Assembly: GCA_900540305.1 (NCBI GenBank)
Contig: UQFL01000002.1
Coordinates: 1 to 64,000 of the forward strand
DNA length: 64,000 nucleotides
Direction: 5' to 3'
DNA from: an uncultured Oscillospiraceae bacterium
GTDB lineage: Bacteria > Bacillota > Clostridia > Oscillospirales > Acutalibacteraceae
Part shown: positions 34,218 through 43,743 of the stretch, one piece after another
How the letters are laid out: each line of letters opens with the position of its first letter
Numbering within the stretch: position 1 is the stretch's first letter
Translations under genes and position numbers: made by a program
The notes under the pieces: model-generated
The model's input: only the letters and a program-made list of their open reading frames with translations
Databases searched by the model: none
Told to the model about the DNA's origin: nothing

Positions 34218-35468
34218 ATGAGGCGAAATTTCGGGTACTCAACAGCTTATAACGGAAAACTGTTTTTAATGTGCTGGATTGCATATTTTTCAACCTACAT
34301 ATGCAGGCTTGATTTCTCAGCTGTTATGCCTGATTTGATAAATGACGGAGTTTTTACCCAAAGCCAAACGGCGTCCGTATCCTCCGCTTTTTTTATCTGC
34401 TATGGCGTTGGTCAGCTTTTCAGCGGAATTTTATGTGACAGGATTTCATCAAGACTTTTGATTTTTATAGGCGTTCTGTTTTCTGGACTTAGCAATATTT
34501 TCATTTACTTATTCAGCAGTTCTTATTCCGCCTTAATAATTTTATGGGCGTTTAACGGCTTGGCGCAAGCTCTTGTGTGGGCGCCGATATTAAAACTTGC
34601 TGGCGATTATTACAGCAGCGGCGAAAAAGTAAAATTCGGCGTTGATATTTCAACCACCGTTCCTCTCGGCACTCTTGCAAGCTACGGTGTAAGCCTGCTC
34701 ACTCTGCTTTTTGCGCCGTGGAAATATGTATTTTTAATCTGCGGCATAATCGTTGTGGCTGTTTCGGCTTATTGGATTTATGGAACACGAATGACACGAA
34801 ATATGCCAAAGTTCATTGAAGAAAAAAATGAAGATGAAAATGCGCATCAATCGGGCGCTGTTTCAATATCCAAGCTCTTTAAAATAATAGTAATCAGTTC
34901 AACAGTTGTGCTGTTGATCCCGATAGCCATTCAGGGCACGCTTAAAGACAGTGTAACTCAGTGGATTCCCACATATCTTAAAATAGAGTATAATATGAAT
35001 ACAAGTTTATCCCTTTTACTCACAATGTTTCTGCCCGTTATAAATGTTACGGGGGCATACATTGCAAAAGCGATAAATAAAAAGCTGAAAAATGAGCTGT
35101 CCACCTCCGCTGTATTCTTTGCAGTGTCGGCAGTATTTTTAGTAATATTAATGACAATAGGCACTAAAAGCGCAGTACTTTCCCTCATATGTATGGCGGG
35201 AATAACAAACTCAATGTTTGCCATAAATGTTATGCTTATAACTATGATTCCTCTTCATTTTGCAAAATATGGCAGAACTGGAACAGTGAGCGGACTTCTA
35301 AACGCCGTGGCATATATTGGCTGCGGAATTTTAAATATAGGCGCAGGAAAAATTCTTGAAACGGATGGAAGCTGGAGCGCACTGTTCATAGTATGGCTTT
35401 CGCTCGCCGTAGCGGCCGCTCTTATCACAGCCGTTTGTATTAAACCTTGGAAAAAATTCACAAGCTAA
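34218..35468 (+). CDS. MFS transporter (GlpT/UhpT-like)
   Basis: A 416-residue protein with 12 predicted membrane helices. The loop GVGQLFSGILCDRISSR is the MFS A-motif, and the N-terminus (MCWIAYFSTYICRLDFSAVMPDL) resembles organophosphate:phosphate antiporters such as GlpT, with a conserved Arg in helix 1. The AGAGGAC ribosome site is clear. It starts an apparent operon with a metallophosphoesterase (36 bp behind) and a radical SAM enzyme, and is divergent from a phosphodiesterase. An organophosphate substrate is a reasonable guess. Confidence 0.85.
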   Translation: MRRNFGYSTAYNGKLFLMCWIAYFSTYICRLDFSAVMPDLINDGVFTQSQTASVSSAFFICYGVGQLFSGILCDRISSRLLIFIGVLFSGLSNIFIYLFSSSYSALIILWAFNGLAQALVWAPILKLAGDYYSSGEKVKFGVDISTTVPLGTLASYGVSLLTLLFAPWKYVFLICGIIVVAVSAYWIYGTRMTRNMPKFIEEKNEDENAHQSGAVSISKLFKIIVISSTVVLLIPIAIQGTLKDSVTQWIPTYLKIEYNMNTSLSLLLTMFLPVINVTGAYIAKAINKKLKNELSTSAVFFAVSAVFLVILMTIGTKSAVLSLICMAGITNSMFAINVMLITMIPLHFAKYGRTGTVSGLLNAVAYIGCGILNIGAGKILETDGSWSALFIVWLSLAVAAALITAVCIKPWKKFTS

Positions 35469-35504
35469 ACCCAACCGTGATGATTTTAATATCGGAGGAT
35501 TGTT

Positions 35505-36596
35505 ATGAAACTTAATTTTAAAAACAGCCAGTTTAAAATAATGCAGATTGCGGACACGCAGGAGGGGGCAAAAGTCAGCCCCGACACATTGGCGCTCATA
35601 AACGCCGCAATAGACAGAGAAAAACCCGATTTAATTGTTTATTCCGGCGACCAGATATGGGGCAAAACAAGCTTTGGCGGCAACGCTGAAAAGGTAGAAA
35701 AAGTTTTGAGAGAGCTTACCGAACCTGCCGTATCAAGAAAAATCCCGTTTGCAGTTTGTTTCGGAAATCACGACAGACAAGTTGGGCTTTCAAACGAAGA
35801 ACAGTTTGAAATATATAAGAAGATAGACGGCTTTATAGGTGAAGACACTCCCGATATTGACGGCTGTGCAAATCAGGTTATCGAGATTGCAGACGGTGAG
35901 AAACCTGCGTTTTTACTCTATCTTATAGACAGCCACACAAGCCTTAAAATCGGCTATGACAATGTGCATAAAAATCAGATTGAATGGTACAAAAACACAA
36001 GAGATACATATGAGAAACAATACGGAAATGTAATTCCGTCAATAGTCATTCAGCATATTCCCGTGCCTGAAATTATGGAACTTCTTATTGAGGTTAAAAA
36101 AGGCACGAAAGACGCTCAGCAAGGGTTCAGAAACCATGCGGGCAAATGGTATATTCTTGACAAGAATAAAATCAATAAAGGCGGCTTCATGAAAGAATCC
36201 CCTGCCGACCCGATGGAAAACAGCGGTGAATTTGACGCAATGGCTGAAAAGGGCGATGTTAAGGGTATTTATTTCGGCCACGACCACAACAACTCATTTA
36301 ACGGAAAAGTAAGAGGAATTGACCTCGGCTACACTCAGGGTGCAGGCTTTCATGTTTACGGCCCCGGACTTGACAGAGGTGTCAGAATGATAAACCTTTC
36401 AAAGAACGGCACCTTTGAAACATACGATTTGAGATACAGGGATATTGTGGGCAAAAAGGTTAAAGAAAAACTGCGTTTTCTCATTTTGCAGTTAATGCCT
36501 ACAAATGTTTATGACGCTGTTCACAGAGGAATAAAAATTGCCGCTGTTCTGATTGCGTTAATAATTATTATAGCCTTACTGTGTGCATTTTTATAA
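35505..36596 (+). CDS. Membrane-anchored calcineurin-like metallophosphoesterase
   Basis: A 363-residue protein with all dimetal motifs: MQIADTQEG, VYSGDQIWG, CFGNHDRQ, VIQHIP and YFGHDHNNSF. A single hydrophobic helix lies at the extreme C-terminus (IKIAAVLIALIIIIALLCAFL, cut short here), so it is tail-anchored with the enzyme domain most likely in the cytosol. The AGGA ribosome site is good. It is between the MFS and radical SAM genes. Cyclic nucleotides, phospholipids or phosphodiesters are all possible substrates. Confidence 0.88.
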   Translation: MKLNFKNSQFKIMQIADTQEGAKVSPDTLALINAAIDREKPDLIVYSGDQIWGKTSFGGNAEKVEKVLRELTEPAVSRKIPFAVCFGNHDRQVGLSNEEQFEIYKKIDGFIGEDTPDIDGCANQVIEIADGEKPAFLLYLIDSHTSLKIGYDNVHKNQIEWYKNTRDTYEKQYGNVIPSIVIQHIPVPEIMELLIEVKKGTKDAQQGFRNHAGKWYILDKNKINKGGFMKESPADPMENSGEFDAMAEKGDVKGIYFGHDHNNSFNGKVRGIDLGYTQGAGFHVYGPGLDRGVRMINLSKNGTFETYDLRYRDIVGKKVKEKLRFLILQLMPTNVYDAVHRGIKIAAVLIALIIIIALLCAFL

Positions 36597-36613
36597 TAAA
36601 GGAATGTGATTGA

Positions 36614-37699
36614 ATGCCGCCGATTTCATTGATGATAAAGCCTGCCTCATCTGCCTGCAACCTTAATTGCAAATACTGTTTTTACAGGGATGTTTCAAAC
36701 AACAGGCAGGAGCATGATTTCGGAATGATGAGTAAAGACACCGCCGAAATTTTAATTAAAAAAGCTCTTGATTTTGCTGACGGCTCAAGCGTTGCCTTTA
36801 CTTTTCAGGGCGGCGAGCCGATGCTTGCGGGAATTGACTTTTTCAGGTATTTCGTTGAACAGGTTAAAGCCTGCAATACAAAAGAAAGCAAAATATTTTA
36901 TGCTCTTCAAACAAACGCAACTAATATTGATGACGAATGGGCGGCGTTTTTTACAGAAAACGACTTTTTGATTGGAATTAGCCTTGACGGAGATTTTGAA
37001 AGAAGCAAATTCAGAAAATATCCAAACGGTGAAAGCTCATTCAACAAAATTATTAAAGCAATAAACTGCCTTAAAAGAAACAAAACTCAATTCAACATCG
37101 TAAGCGTTCTGACTGGTTACAGCACACAGCACGCAGAAGAAATTTACTCTTTCTTTCGCTCAAAGAGTTTAAAATATCTTCAGTTTGTGCCGTGTTTGCG
37201 CCCGTTCGGCTCAAATGAAAAAAGCGAATTATATATGACCCCCGAACAGTATGCCGATTTTCTTATAAAAACTTTCAAACTTTATGTGAAAGACTACGCA
37301 AACGGAAGATACACAAGCATACGCCTTTTTGACAACTGGGTGCGGCTTTATCTAAATCAGTCTGCTGAACAATGCGGAGTTTCAGGGCATTGTTCAAGGC
37401 AGTTCGTAGCAGAGAGCAACGGCAATATATATCCCTGCGATTTTTACTGTACTGACAAATATCTGCTTGGGAACATAAAAGAAACAACTTTTAATCAAAT
37501 GGCTGAAAGCGACATGGCAACAAACTTTATAAACGAAAGCCTCTGCGTTTCTCAAAAGTGCAAAAACTGCCGTTACTTTCCTATTTGCAGGGGCGGCGGA
37601 TGCAAGAGAGAAAAACTCAGCGAAGATTACTGCGAATCATTCAAAAAATTCTTTTCTGAATGTCTGCCGTTATTTTCAGTTTTCAAAAACATATATTAA
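36614..37699 (+). CDS. Anaerobic sulfatase-maturase-type radical SAM/SPASM enzyme
   Basis: A 361-residue radical SAM protein. The S-adenosylmethionine cluster motif is C15-x3-C19-x2-C22, with FTFQGGEPMLAG next. The C-terminal SPASM region has CGVSGHC, NGNIYPCDFYC and CKNCRYFPICRGGGCKRE for two auxiliary 4Fe-4S clusters. The opening MIKPASSACNLNCKYCFY is typical of anSME enzymes, which turn an active-site Cys or Ser of sulfatases into formylglycine. No sulfatase is in this window, so its target is elsewhere or is different. It ends an operon with MFS and metallophosphoesterase genes (17-bp gap). Confidence 0.88.
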   Translation: MPPISLMIKPASSACNLNCKYCFYRDVSNNRQEHDFGMMSKDTAEILIKKALDFADGSSVAFTFQGGEPMLAGIDFFRYFVEQVKACNTKESKIFYALQTNATNIDDEWAAFFTENDFLIGISLDGDFERSKFRKYPNGESSFNKIIKAINCLKRNKTQFNIVSVLTGYSTQHAEEIYSFFRSKSLKYLQFVPCLRPFGSNEKSELYMTPEQYADFLIKTFKLYVKDYANGRYTSIRLFDNWVRLYLNQSAEQCGVSGHCSRQFVAESNGNIYPCDFYCTDKYLLGNIKETTFNQMAESDMATNFINESLCVSQKCKNCRYFPICRGGGCKREKLSEDYCESFKKFFSECLPLFSVFKNIY

Positions 37700-37711
37700 A
37701 TACGCATAAAT

Positions 37712-37750
37712 AAAAACCCTTTGCCACTCAAGCAAAGGGTTTTGTTGTAT
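37712..37750. terminator. Bidirectional terminator
   Basis: Stem AAAACCCTTTGC/GCAAAGGGTTTT around CACTCAA, between the converging radical SAM gene and rmuC. Confidence 0.9.
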
Positions 37751-37758
37751 ATATTTTG

Positions 37759-38961
37759 TTATTCTTCAATACCAAGGATACTGTCCGCCTCAGCGGTTTC
37801 AAGCATTTCAACTGTGCGCAGATTTTTCTGAATTATAGCGTTTCTGTGGTCTGCGTCATCAAGCGCTCTGCCTGCTTCGTCAACTTTCTTTTTAGCTTTA
37901 GCAATAAGGTCGCCGAATTTATCGTACTGCGTTTTGGCGGCGCCGAGAACTTTCCACACTTCATTTGCCTTTTTATTAATAGCCATCGTTCTGAAGCCCA
38001 TAGCAAGCGAATTAAGAAGAGCAGTAACGGTACTCGGTCCTGCAATCATTATGCCCATTGACTGAAGCTGTTCTGAAACGCCGCTTCTGCCCGAAGCAAT
38101 TTCAGCATAGAGACCTTCCGTTGCAAGATAGAGAATTGCAAACGGCGTTGTATTAGGCGGCGCAATATAGTTTTTGATAAGCTTTGCCTCGTCCTTAACA
38201 CGCCTTTCAAGGTCTTTTCTCGCCTTTTCAAGCTCCTCATAGTTTCCTCTTTCAGCGGCGTCCGAAAGACGGATATAGTCTTCCATAGGAAATTTAGAAT
38301 CTATCGGGAGATATGTAATATCATCGCTGTCTTTATTGGGAATACGCACGGCAAATTCAACCTGACCGTTATAGGACGGATTTGTTTTAACATTTTTATC
38401 GTACATATTCGGGATAGTTTCATCAAGAATATTTCCGAGCTGAACCTCTGCCCAAGTTCCCCTTGCCTTTACATTGGTGAGAACTTTATTGAGGTCTTTA
38501 ACATTATCAGTAACGCCTGCGGAAAGAGTTTTCATTTCGCCGAGACTCTCATAAACTTTTGAAAGCTGTTCGGAAACGGTTTTGAAAGATGAATTAATAC
38601 GCTGATTGAGTGTTTCCTGCAATTTCTCATCAACCGTTCTTCTCATTTCCTCAAGCTTTTTCTCGTTGCTTTCCTGCATAAGAGTGATTGCCTCGCCCAC
38701 TCTTTTGGTCTGCTTTTCGGAATTAGAGTTGAGGGATTCGTTAATTTTGAGCATCTGCTCATAATTCTTCTCAGTAAGCCCCTGCATACTGCGGGAAACT
38801 TCCCTTATAGCTTCATCCGTTTTCTGTGAATTTATATCAATTTTTTGATTTAAAAGAGCGATAGAATTATCCTCTTTCGGCTTGTTTTTTATAGAAATAA
38901 CAACCGATACGGCAGAAAGAATTATGCTTGCCGCAAGCAGTAAATAAACAATAATATCCAT
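37759..38961 (-). CDS. rmuC: DNA recombination protein RmuC
   Basis: A 400-residue protein with an N-terminal membrane anchor (IVYLLLAASIILSAVSVVIS), a long coiled coil (about 30-155) and a C-terminal RmuC domain with NVKARGTWAEVQLGNILDE, FAVRIPNKD and LPIDSKFPMEDY. These fit the RmuC family, which limits inversions at short repeats and has a nuclease-like fold. It is a single gene with its own promoter and a shared terminator. The ribosome site is GGAGG. Confidence 0.94.
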   Translation of the reverse strand: MDIIVYLLLAASIILSAVSVVISIKNKPKEDNSIALLNQKIDINSQKTDEAIREVSRSMQGLTEKNYEQMLKINESLNSNSEKQTKRVGEAITLMQESNEKKLEEMRRTVDEKLQETLNQRINSSFKTVSEQLSKVYESLGEMKTLSAGVTDNVKDLNKVLTNVKARGTWAEVQLGNILDETIPNMYDKNVKTNPSYNGQVEFAVRIPNKDSDDITYLPIDSKFPMEDYIRLSDAAERGNYEELEKARKDLERRVKDEAKLIKNYIAPPNTTPFAILYLATEGLYAEIASGRSGVSEQLQSMGIMIAGPSTVTALLNSLAMGFRTMAINKKANEVWKVLGAAKTQYDKFGDLIAKAKKKVDEAGRALDDADHRNAIIQKNLRTVEMLETAEADSILGIEE

Positions 38962-38981
38962 ACTAAACCTCCGTTTTTAAC

Positions 38982-39010
38982 ATTTTAACACATATTCATA
39001 ACTGAAACAA
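38982..39010 (-). promoter_or_regulatory. Promoter of rmuC
   Basis: TTGTTT (39005-39010), 17-bp spacer, TAAAAT (38982-38987), minus strand. Confidence 0.65.
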
Positions 39011-39075
39011 CAATATTATATATAAGTCCAAAAAAAGGTACACAAAAGCCAAAAAACTTTTAATCAATGTTATTA

Positions 39076-39104
39076 TTGATAATATTTTAGCCGTGTGTTA
39101 AAAT
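39076..39104 (+). promoter_or_regulatory. Promoter of the histidinol-phosphate aminotransferase gene
   Basis: TTGATA (39076-39081), 17-bp spacer, TAAAAT (39099-39104), about 14 bases before the start region. Confidence 0.7.
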
Positions 39105-39124
39105 ATTTGTCGAGGTACAAGATT

Positions 39125-40186
39125 ATGGAAAATTTGTGGAAAAATAATTTAAGAGATATTGAGCCTTATGTTCCTGGCGAGCAGAGCAAGGAAAAGGACA
39201 TAGTTAAGATTAACGCAAACGAAAATCCCTATCCCCCCTCTCCCGAGGTTCAAAAGGCAATCAACAACTTTGACTGCAATAAGCTTAGATTTTATCCTGA
39301 CGCAAACGCCGCAAAATTAAAAAAGGCAATCGCTGAATATTACGGCGTTGAAGCAGAAAATGTTTTTATAGGAAACGGGTCTGACGATGTTTTGGCTCTT
39401 TCTTTTCAGTCTTTTTTCAACAGCGAAAAGCCGATTGCTTATCCTGATATTACATACAGCTTTTACCCCGTATGGTGCAGGCTTTTTAATATCCCGTATA
39501 AAACCTATCCGCTCGGCGATGATTTCAGAATAAACATCGAGGATTATAAAGAGGAAAACGGCGGAGTTGTTATTCCAAACCCTAACGCACCGACATCACT
39601 CGGCGAGGGAAGAGATTTTATTGAAAAAATAATGGAATACAACAAAGACAGCGTTGTTATCATTGACGAAGCGTATGTTGATTTCGGCGGATATTCAAGC
39701 GTTGAGCTTACAAAGAAATATGAAAACCTGCTTGTTTGCGCAACCTTTTCAAAAGGCCGCAGTCTTGCGGGAATGAGAATAGGCTTTGCAATAGGAAGCA
39801 AAACTCTTATCGGAGTGCTTGAAGCTGTTAAAAACTCATACAACAGCTACACCGTCAACAGCATTTCAATGGCGGCAGGCACAGCGGCAATTAAGGATAC
39901 AGAATATTTCAACGCCACCGTTTCAAAGGTTATTGCTACAAGAAACAGAGTGACTGACGAGCTTCGCAAAATGGGCTTTACCGTTTTTGATTCGCAGACA
40001 AATTTCCTTTTTGCAACATATGACGGAAAAAGAATGAAAGATTATTTTGAGTGGCTTAAATCTCAGAAAGTATTTATCCGCTATTTTAATCTGCCGAGAA
40101 TTGACAACTTTGTTCGTATAACAATAGGAACAGATGAGGAAATGGATATTTTCCTTGATAAGACAAAAGAATATTTGAACATTTGA
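39125..40186 (+). CDS. hisC: Histidinol-phosphate aminotransferase
   Basis: A 353-residue PLP enzyme of fold type I. KINANENPYPPSPEV is the classic HisC opening, IGNGSDDVLAL, VVIPNPNAPTS and IIDEAYVDFGG follow, and the PLP lysine is in TFSKGRSLAGMRIGFAIG. HisC moves the amino group from glutamate to imidazole acetol phosphate in histidine synthesis; paralogues can act on aromatic amino acids. It stands alone, away from other his genes. The start at 39125 follows GAGGT by 9 bases; the longer frame to 39095 lies within the promoter. Confidence 0.9.
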   Translation: MENLWKNNLRDIEPYVPGEQSKEKDIVKINANENPYPPSPEVQKAINNFDCNKLRFYPDANAAKLKKAIAEYYGVEAENVFIGNGSDDVLALSFQSFFNSEKPIAYPDITYSFYPVWCRLFNIPYKTYPLGDDFRINIEDYKEENGGVVIPNPNAPTSLGEGRDFIEKIMEYNKDSVVIIDEAYVDFGGYSSVELTKKYENLLVCATFSKGRSLAGMRIGFAIGSKTLIGVLEAVKNSYNSYTVNSISMAAGTAAIKDTEYFNATVSKVIATRNRVTDELRKMGFTVFDSQTNFLFATYDGKRMKDYFEWLKSQKVFIRYFNLPRIDNFVRITIGTDEEMDIFLDKTKEYLNI

Positions 40187-40197
40187 ATATAATGACA

Positions 40198-40245
40198 AAC
40201 AGCCCCTTGTAAAGAATTTATCTTTACAAGGGGCTGTTCTTATTT
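40198..40245. terminator. Bidirectional terminator
   Basis: A long 18-bp stem AACAGCCCCTTGTAAAGA with its complement around ATTTA, between hisC and the converging clpC operon. Confidence 0.93.
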
Positions 40246-40252
40246 AATCTTA

Positions 40253-42700
40253 TTACTCAGCAGATGCCGATGCAACACTGTCAAAAGTGAATTCACCGTC
40301 TTTAAAATCTACTGTGCATTTCTCGCCTGCCTTAACCTTATTTTCAAGAATAAGTTCTGAAAGCGGGTCTTCAATCTTCTGCTGGATTGCACGGCGAAGG
40401 GGTCTTGCGCCGTAAACATTATCAAATCCTGCGTCTGCAAGCGAATCTATTGCAGCGTCTGTGAATTCAATTTCCATATCCATATCGGCAAGACGCTTTT
40501 TAAGGGACTTAAGCATACGCTTTGCAATCTCCTTAATATCGTCTTTTTCAAGACGGTTGAAAACGATAATCTCGTCAATTCTGTTAAGGAATTCAGGTTT
40601 GAAAGTCTTCTTCAAATCTTCCATAACAAGGTCTTCGATATTTCTCTTTTCGTTTTCCTCGCCGCCGAAGCCAAGTGCGGATTTATTGTCTACAATCTTT
40701 GATGCGCCGACATTTGAGGTCATAATAATAATTGAATTCTTAAAGGAAACTTTTCTGCCTTTAGAATCCGTGAGCACACCGTCCTCAAGTATCTGAAGCA
40801 GCATATTGAAAACATCGGGGTGAGCTTTTTCGATTTCATCAAAAAGAACAACTGAATACGGTTTTCTTCTGATTTTCTCGGTAAGCTGTCCGCCCTCGTC
40901 AAAGCCTACATATCCCGGAGGCGAGCCGATGAGTTTTGATACGGTATGCTTTTCCATATACTCACTCATATCAAGCTTGATAATGGCGTCTTCCGAGCCG
41001 AACATAGCCTCGGCAAGTGATTTACAAAGCTCTGTTTTACCTACGCCCGTGGGGCCGAGGAAAATGAATGAGCCAAGCGGTCTTGCAGGGTTTTTGATAC
41101 CTACTCTGCCTCGTCTTATAGCTTTTGCAACGGCAGATACAGCCTTGTCCTGACCCACGATTCTTTCGTGAAGAATTTTCTCCATATTAAGAAGTCTTTC
41201 TGACTCCTCTTTCGTAAGCTGTGTTACGGGGATACCCGACCAAGAAGAAACTACATTTGCAATATCTTCGGTGGTGACTTCTTTTAACTCTCTGCCCGAG
41301 GCATTTCTCCATTTTTCCTTTTCCTCGTCAAGAAGCGTCTGAAGTTCTTTTTCTTTATCCCTGTATTTTGCGGCACTTTCAAAATCCTGACTCTTTACAG
41401 CGGAAGCCTTTTCCTGCTGAAGTCTTTTTATTTCCTGCTCCATACTCTTAAGATTCGGAGGAGCTGTAAAGGCTTTAAGCCTTACACGGGATGCCGCCTC
41501 ATCAATAAGGTCTATCGCTTTATCAGGCAAAAATCTGTCTGCAATATAGCGTGAGCTCATTTTTACAGCGTTTTCAATTGCTTCATCAGAAATCTTTACC
41601 TTATGATGAGCCTCGTATTTATCACGCAGACCTTTGAGTATTTCAACTGCCTCTTCTTCTGTCGGCTCGCCTACCATAACGCTCTGGAAACGGCGCTCAA
41701 GCGCAGCGTCTTTTTCAATGTTCTTTCTGTATTCGTCAATGGTAGTTGCTCCGATAACCTGAATTTCGCCTCTTGCAAGTGCGGGCTTTAAAATATTTGC
41801 GGCGTCAACTGCGCCCTCTGCGGCGCCTGCTCCGATAAGAGTATGAACTTCATCGATGAAGAGGATGACATTTTTAGCCTTTTTTACCTCGTCCATCGCC
41901 TTTTTAATTCTCTCTTCAAAATCGCCTCTGTATTTTGTGCCGGCAACCATTGAAGTTAAATCAAGAGCAACAATTTTCTTGCCCTCAAGAAGTTCGGGTA
42001 CTTCGCCCTTTACGATTTTAAGAGCAAGTCCCTCTGCAATGGCGGTTTTACCAACACCGGGTTCACCGATAAGGCAGGGGTTGTTTTTAGTCCTTCTTGA
42101 AAGAATCTGAATAACCCTTTCAATCTCTTTTTCTCTGCCGATAACGGGGTCAATTCCGCCGTTTTGTGCTTTTTCTGTAAGGTCTGTACCAAACTCGTCA
42201 AGCGTTGGGGTATTGCTTTTACCTTTTTTGCCGCTCTTGGAGTTTCTATAATCTGAATCACTTTTCGTGAGGTCATTTACAAATTCCTCAAGAAGGCTTT
42301 CTTCATCAACCGAAAATGCTCTTATAAGCTTTACGGCGCCTGAATCGCCCTCTCTGAGAAGCGCAAGCAAAAGGTGTTCTGTTCCTACAAAAGAATTTCT
42401 CATTCCCCTTGCAATCTGAAAACTCATTTCAAGAATTCTCTTTGCAGTGGGTGTAAAATCCTCGGGGGAAAGAGCGGTGGGATTGCCAACGCCCGTATTT
42501 TCTCTGATGAGGTCTTCCACCTTATCGAGCGTTATGCCTTTTTCCGCAAGCAGTTCCGCTCCTCGGCTCGTGTTTTCTTTGAGTATTCCTATAAGAATAT
42601 GCTCTGAGCCTATATATGTGTGGCCGAAATTTTCAGCCGCTTTAACGGCGAGATTTAAAACATCATTCGCCTTTTGAGTAAAGTTATTAAATCTGTACAT
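40253..42700 (-). CDS. clpC: ATP-dependent Clp protease ATPase subunit ClpC
   Basis: An 815-residue Hsp100 unfoldase that feeds proteins, including arginine-phosphorylated ones, into ClpP. Two Clp_N repeats (residues 1-145) precede AAA1 (Walker A GEPGVGKT at 212-219), the UVR-containing middle domain (EKASAVKSQDFESAAKYRDKE near 430) and AAA2 (GPTGVGKTE, then NVGASKI). The length matches ClpC and not ClpB or ClpE. It is the last gene of the ctsR-mcsA-mcsB-clpC operon, 48 bp behind mcsB, with AGGAGG. Expression is under CtsR control from 44.8 kb. ClpP is not in the window. Confidence 0.97.
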   Translation of the reverse strand: MYRFNNFTQKANDVLNLAVKAAENFGHTYIGSEHILIGILKENTSRGAELLAEKGITLDKVEDLIRENTGVGNPTALSPEDFTPTAKRILEMSFQIARGMRNSFVGTEHLLLALLREGDSGAVKLIRAFSVDEESLLEEFVNDLTKSDSDYRNSKSGKKGKSNTPTLDEFGTDLTEKAQNGGIDPVIGREKEIERVIQILSRRTKNNPCLIGEPGVGKTAIAEGLALKIVKGEVPELLEGKKIVALDLTSMVAGTKYRGDFEERIKKAMDEVKKAKNVILFIDEVHTLIGAGAAEGAVDAANILKPALARGEIQVIGATTIDEYRKNIEKDAALERRFQSVMVGEPTEEEAVEILKGLRDKYEAHHKVKISDEAIENAVKMSSRYIADRFLPDKAIDLIDEAASRVRLKAFTAPPNLKSMEQEIKRLQQEKASAVKSQDFESAAKYRDKEKELQTLLDEEKEKWRNASGRELKEVTTEDIANVVSSWSGIPVTQLTKEESERLLNMEKILHERIVGQDKAVSAVAKAIRRGRVGIKNPARPLGSFIFLGPTGVGKTELCKSLAEAMFGSEDAIIKLDMSEYMEKHTVSKLIGSPPGYVGFDEGGQLTEKIRRKPYSVVLFDEIEKAHPDVFNMLLQILEDGVLTDSKGRKVSFKNSIIIMTSNVGASKIVDNKSALGFGGEENEKRNIEDLVMEDLKKTFKPEFLNRIDEIIVFNRLEKDDIKEIAKRMLKSLKKRLADMDMEIEFTDAAIDSLADAGFDNVYGARPLRRAIQQKIEDPLSELILENKVKAGEKCTVDFKDGEFTFDSVASASAE

Positions 42701-42748
42701 ATATAAATCCTCCTATTTTAAGCAAATTAGGAAGAGGTAACAGCCGCC

Positions 42749-43741
42749 TTAACCCAATTTATTTCTGACTATATCAGCTCTAAGTTTTGGTGCGAGCTTG
42801 GGAGTATCCTCGGCTGAGGATGAGGATATAACATTTCCGTCTGCCAAAGTGTGGATAAGTTCTGAAACACGGGCAGTGTCGAGGTCAAAATAGCCGAGCG
42901 CCGCGCCGAGCCTTATATCTGACGCAAGCTCAATAAACTCACGGTATGTAAGTCTTCTCGCCATTTTAAGTGTGCCCATACTTCTGTATAATTTATCATC
43001 CCAAATCTCGCTGTTTTTCATTGTTGCACGAAGATTTCTCTCCTGCGTAACTATCTGCATAGCTACAGACTTGATATTTTCAACAGCCTCTTTCTCGGTA
43101 ATGCCGAGGGTAATATGATTGGTAAGCATATAGAACGCTCCGCTCTCGCCGTAAATCGGGCGAAGAGTTAAACCAAGCTTTCCTACAAGCGATGCAAGTC
43201 TGCCGATGTTTCCTTTTTCCCTTATTGCGGGAAGATGGAGACCTACGGAAATTTTAAGCCCTGTTCCGAGATTGATAGGGCTTGCGGTCAAAAAGCCTAG
43301 CCTTTTGTTATAAGCAATCGGCAGACTTTTCAAAAATACATTATCCGTATCGTCTGCTTTCTTATATGCCTTTTCAATTTCAAGTCCGGGGGCAAAAGCG
43401 TTAATTCTGATATGGTCTTCCTCGCACATCATAACTGAAACGCTTTCATCCTGATTTACAAGAAACGCTCCCTTTTCTTTTGCAAATTCGGGGCTTATCA
43501 CCTGTCTTTCAGCATAAGCCGCCGCCTTTGCCGAAGAAACGCCCGACAAATCTACAAGCTCAAATTCGCCTGCCAACGGTGAATTTTTAATTGAAGCGTA
43601 TATCTTTTTAACTGTATTTCTTTTTACTTCTTTACTGAGTTTGCTTCTAAACGGTGTATCGCTCAGATTTCTAGCTACTCTTACTTTTGAAAAGAGAACA
43701 ACATCATTGTCCGCTCCGCCTGTTGCATACCATCTGCTCAT
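42749..43741 (-). CDS. mcsB: Protein arginine kinase McsB
   Basis: A 330-residue kinase of the phosphagen kinase fold that marks proteins by phosphorylating arginine. Recognisable parts are SKVRVARNLSDTPF (family SS-R-R-ARN), MMCEEDHIRINAF and FLTASPINLGTGLKISVGLHLP. The usual Cys of LTACPTN-GTG is Ser154 here, a change that lowers activity in related enzymes. The C-terminal arginine-phosphate-binding domain and RLTYREFIELASDIRLG are present. It overlaps the operon tightly (2 bp after mcsA). It is shorter than the 363-residue Bacillus protein. Confidence 0.93.
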   Translation of the reverse strand: MSRWYATGGADNDVVLFSKVRVARNLSDTPFRSKLSKEVKRNTVKKIYASIKNSPLAGEFELVDLSGVSSAKAAAYAERQVISPEFAKEKGAFLVNQDESVSVMMCEEDHIRINAFAPGLEIEKAYKKADDTDNVFLKSLPIAYNKRLGFLTASPINLGTGLKISVGLHLPAIREKGNIGRLASLVGKLGLTLRPIYGESGAFYMLTNHITLGITEKEAVENIKSVAMQIVTQERNLRATMKNSEIWDDKLYRSMGTLKMARRLTYREFIELASDIRLGAALGYFDLDTARVSELIHTLADGNVISSSSAEDTPKLAPKLRADIVRNKLG

Positions 43742-43743
43742 AA

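Noticed and set aside
36614..37699. Lasso, ranthipeptide or other RiPP cluster around the SPASM enzyme
   Set aside because: No small Cys-rich or precursor-like gene, recognition element or peptidase-exporter lies nearby; the N-terminal pattern fits anSME.
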